A stretch of DNA of 5,052 nt from Nitrososphaeraceae archaeon (GTDB lineage: Archaea; Thermoproteota; Nitrososphaeria; Nitrososphaerales; Nitrososphaeraceae), in NCBI GenBank assembly GCA_030038695.1, contig JASHSN010000552.1, forward strand, positions 1-5,052, in the 5' to 3' direction. Below the pieces are notes generated by a model. It saw nothing but the letters and a program-made list of their open reading frames with translations, ran no database searches and was not told where the DNA came from. Shown one piece after another: positions 4,736 to 5,052 of this stretch; position 1 is the stretch's first letter, and every line of letters starts with the position of its first letter. Both the position numbers and the translations under genes were made by a program.

Positions 4736-5050
4736 GTAGTAGTACCGCGTTAAAATATTAACTATGGCTGTGTTTGGATATATCGTGGCATACTCGTGAA
4801 GACTATGGCGCAAAACTTCGGTTTCTGTTCTGCTTAAAAATTCCCATCTCTAATCAGTAGCATGAATATCAAACACCTGTAACGAGGTATTGTTCCTTTG
4901 ATCATGGATTATGAATGCCATAGATGAGCTTTTGCTTCTGAGTATTGTACTATCTTTCAAGACGCGTTGAAAACCATGCTACCTGCTCATTTTTTGGTTC
5001 CTTTTGTACCAAGTTTGAATCTGATGGATCCTATCGAATTCATGGTAGAA
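4727..5050 (-). pseudogene. Probable 3' remnant of a gene broken by two TAG codons
   Basis: One minus-strand frame runs from the right edge to a TAA at 4729-4727 and is interrupted only by TAG at 4981-4979 and TAG at 4852-4850. The three pieces are 23, 42 and 40 codons and read like ordinary protein: residues such as IQTWYKRNQK, then MAFIIHDQRNNTSLQVFDIH, then FLSRTETEVLRHSLHEYATI and a Tyr-rich end. There is no TGA, and no TAA other than the last, in 108 codons. The gene would converge on the 4400 gene, 27 bases away, a normal layout. I do not recognise the family. A stop-free stretch of this kind can also arise by chance in AT-rich DNA, and TAG is a genuine stop elsewhere here (gene at 44), so decay is more likely than recoding. 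Confidence 0.35.
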
Positions 5051-5052
5051 CC

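Noticed and set aside
4900..4960. C/D-box-like words (GATGAG and CTGA) suggesting a guide RNA
   Set aside because: The C box is imperfect, there is no C'/D' pair at the right spacing, and the words lie inside the broken frame.
4727..5050. TAG recoding as pyrrolysine
   Set aside because: No pyrrolysine machinery is known to me in this lineage, and TAG clearly ends the gene at 44. Pseudogene decay is simpler.
1..5052. CRISPR array, transposase, toxin-antitoxin or defence system
   Set aside because: No regularly spaced repeats, no terminal inverted repeats with a transposase frame, and no nuclease, ATPase or toxin motifs were found in any supported protein.

Overview
The window looks like chromosomal DNA of an ammonia-oxidising archaeon (Nitrososphaeria, formerly Thaumarchaeota), probably the soil Nitrososphaerales/Nitrosocosmicus side. 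The evidence is the AT-rich composition and a small winged-helix regulator and an exported plastocyanin-like copper protein that both look like families expanded in that group. In addition, several genes have TATA-like boxes about 30 bases before the start codon, which implies almost leaderless transcripts, and coding density is low (six supported genes fill about 60% of the window). The lineage is inferred from protein style, not from a marker gene.

Layout, left to right. 44-1021 (minus): secreted beta-sandwich protein of about 325 aa with signal peptide. 1022-1477: gene-free divergent intergenic region. 1478-1954 (plus): small membrane-anchored, extracytoplasmic helical protein. 1955-2614: 660 bases with no convincing gene, but two TATA-like boxes and a few short open frames. 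2615-2884 (plus): winged-helix DNA-binding protein with a T-tract terminator. 2975-3277 (plus): small single-pass membrane protein with an uncertain start. 3278-3424: convergent gap with TATA-like tandem repeats and a T-rich terminator on the minus strand. 3425-4114 (minus): membrane-anchored or exported type 1 copper protein with complete ligands and a large inserted loop. 4115-4399: divergent control region with tandem and inverted repeats. 4400-4699 (plus): acidic helical protein of unknown function with a strong TATA box and a 3' hairpin. 4727-5050 (minus): a protein-like frame interrupted by two TAG codons, probably the end of a decayed gene that continues past the right edge.

No operon is evident: genes are separated by promoters and change strand often. 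Four of the six proteins carry a signal peptide or membrane anchor. The copper protein is the only one with a clear biochemical role (electron transfer or copper binding outside the membrane). The winged-helix protein is the only recognisable regulator, and nothing shows what it controls. I found no rRNA, tRNA, CRISPR array, transposase or defence system. The most unusual items are the TAG-interrupted frame at the right end, the repeats around the copper-protein and 4400 promoters, and the apparently transcribable but geneless 660-base stretch.
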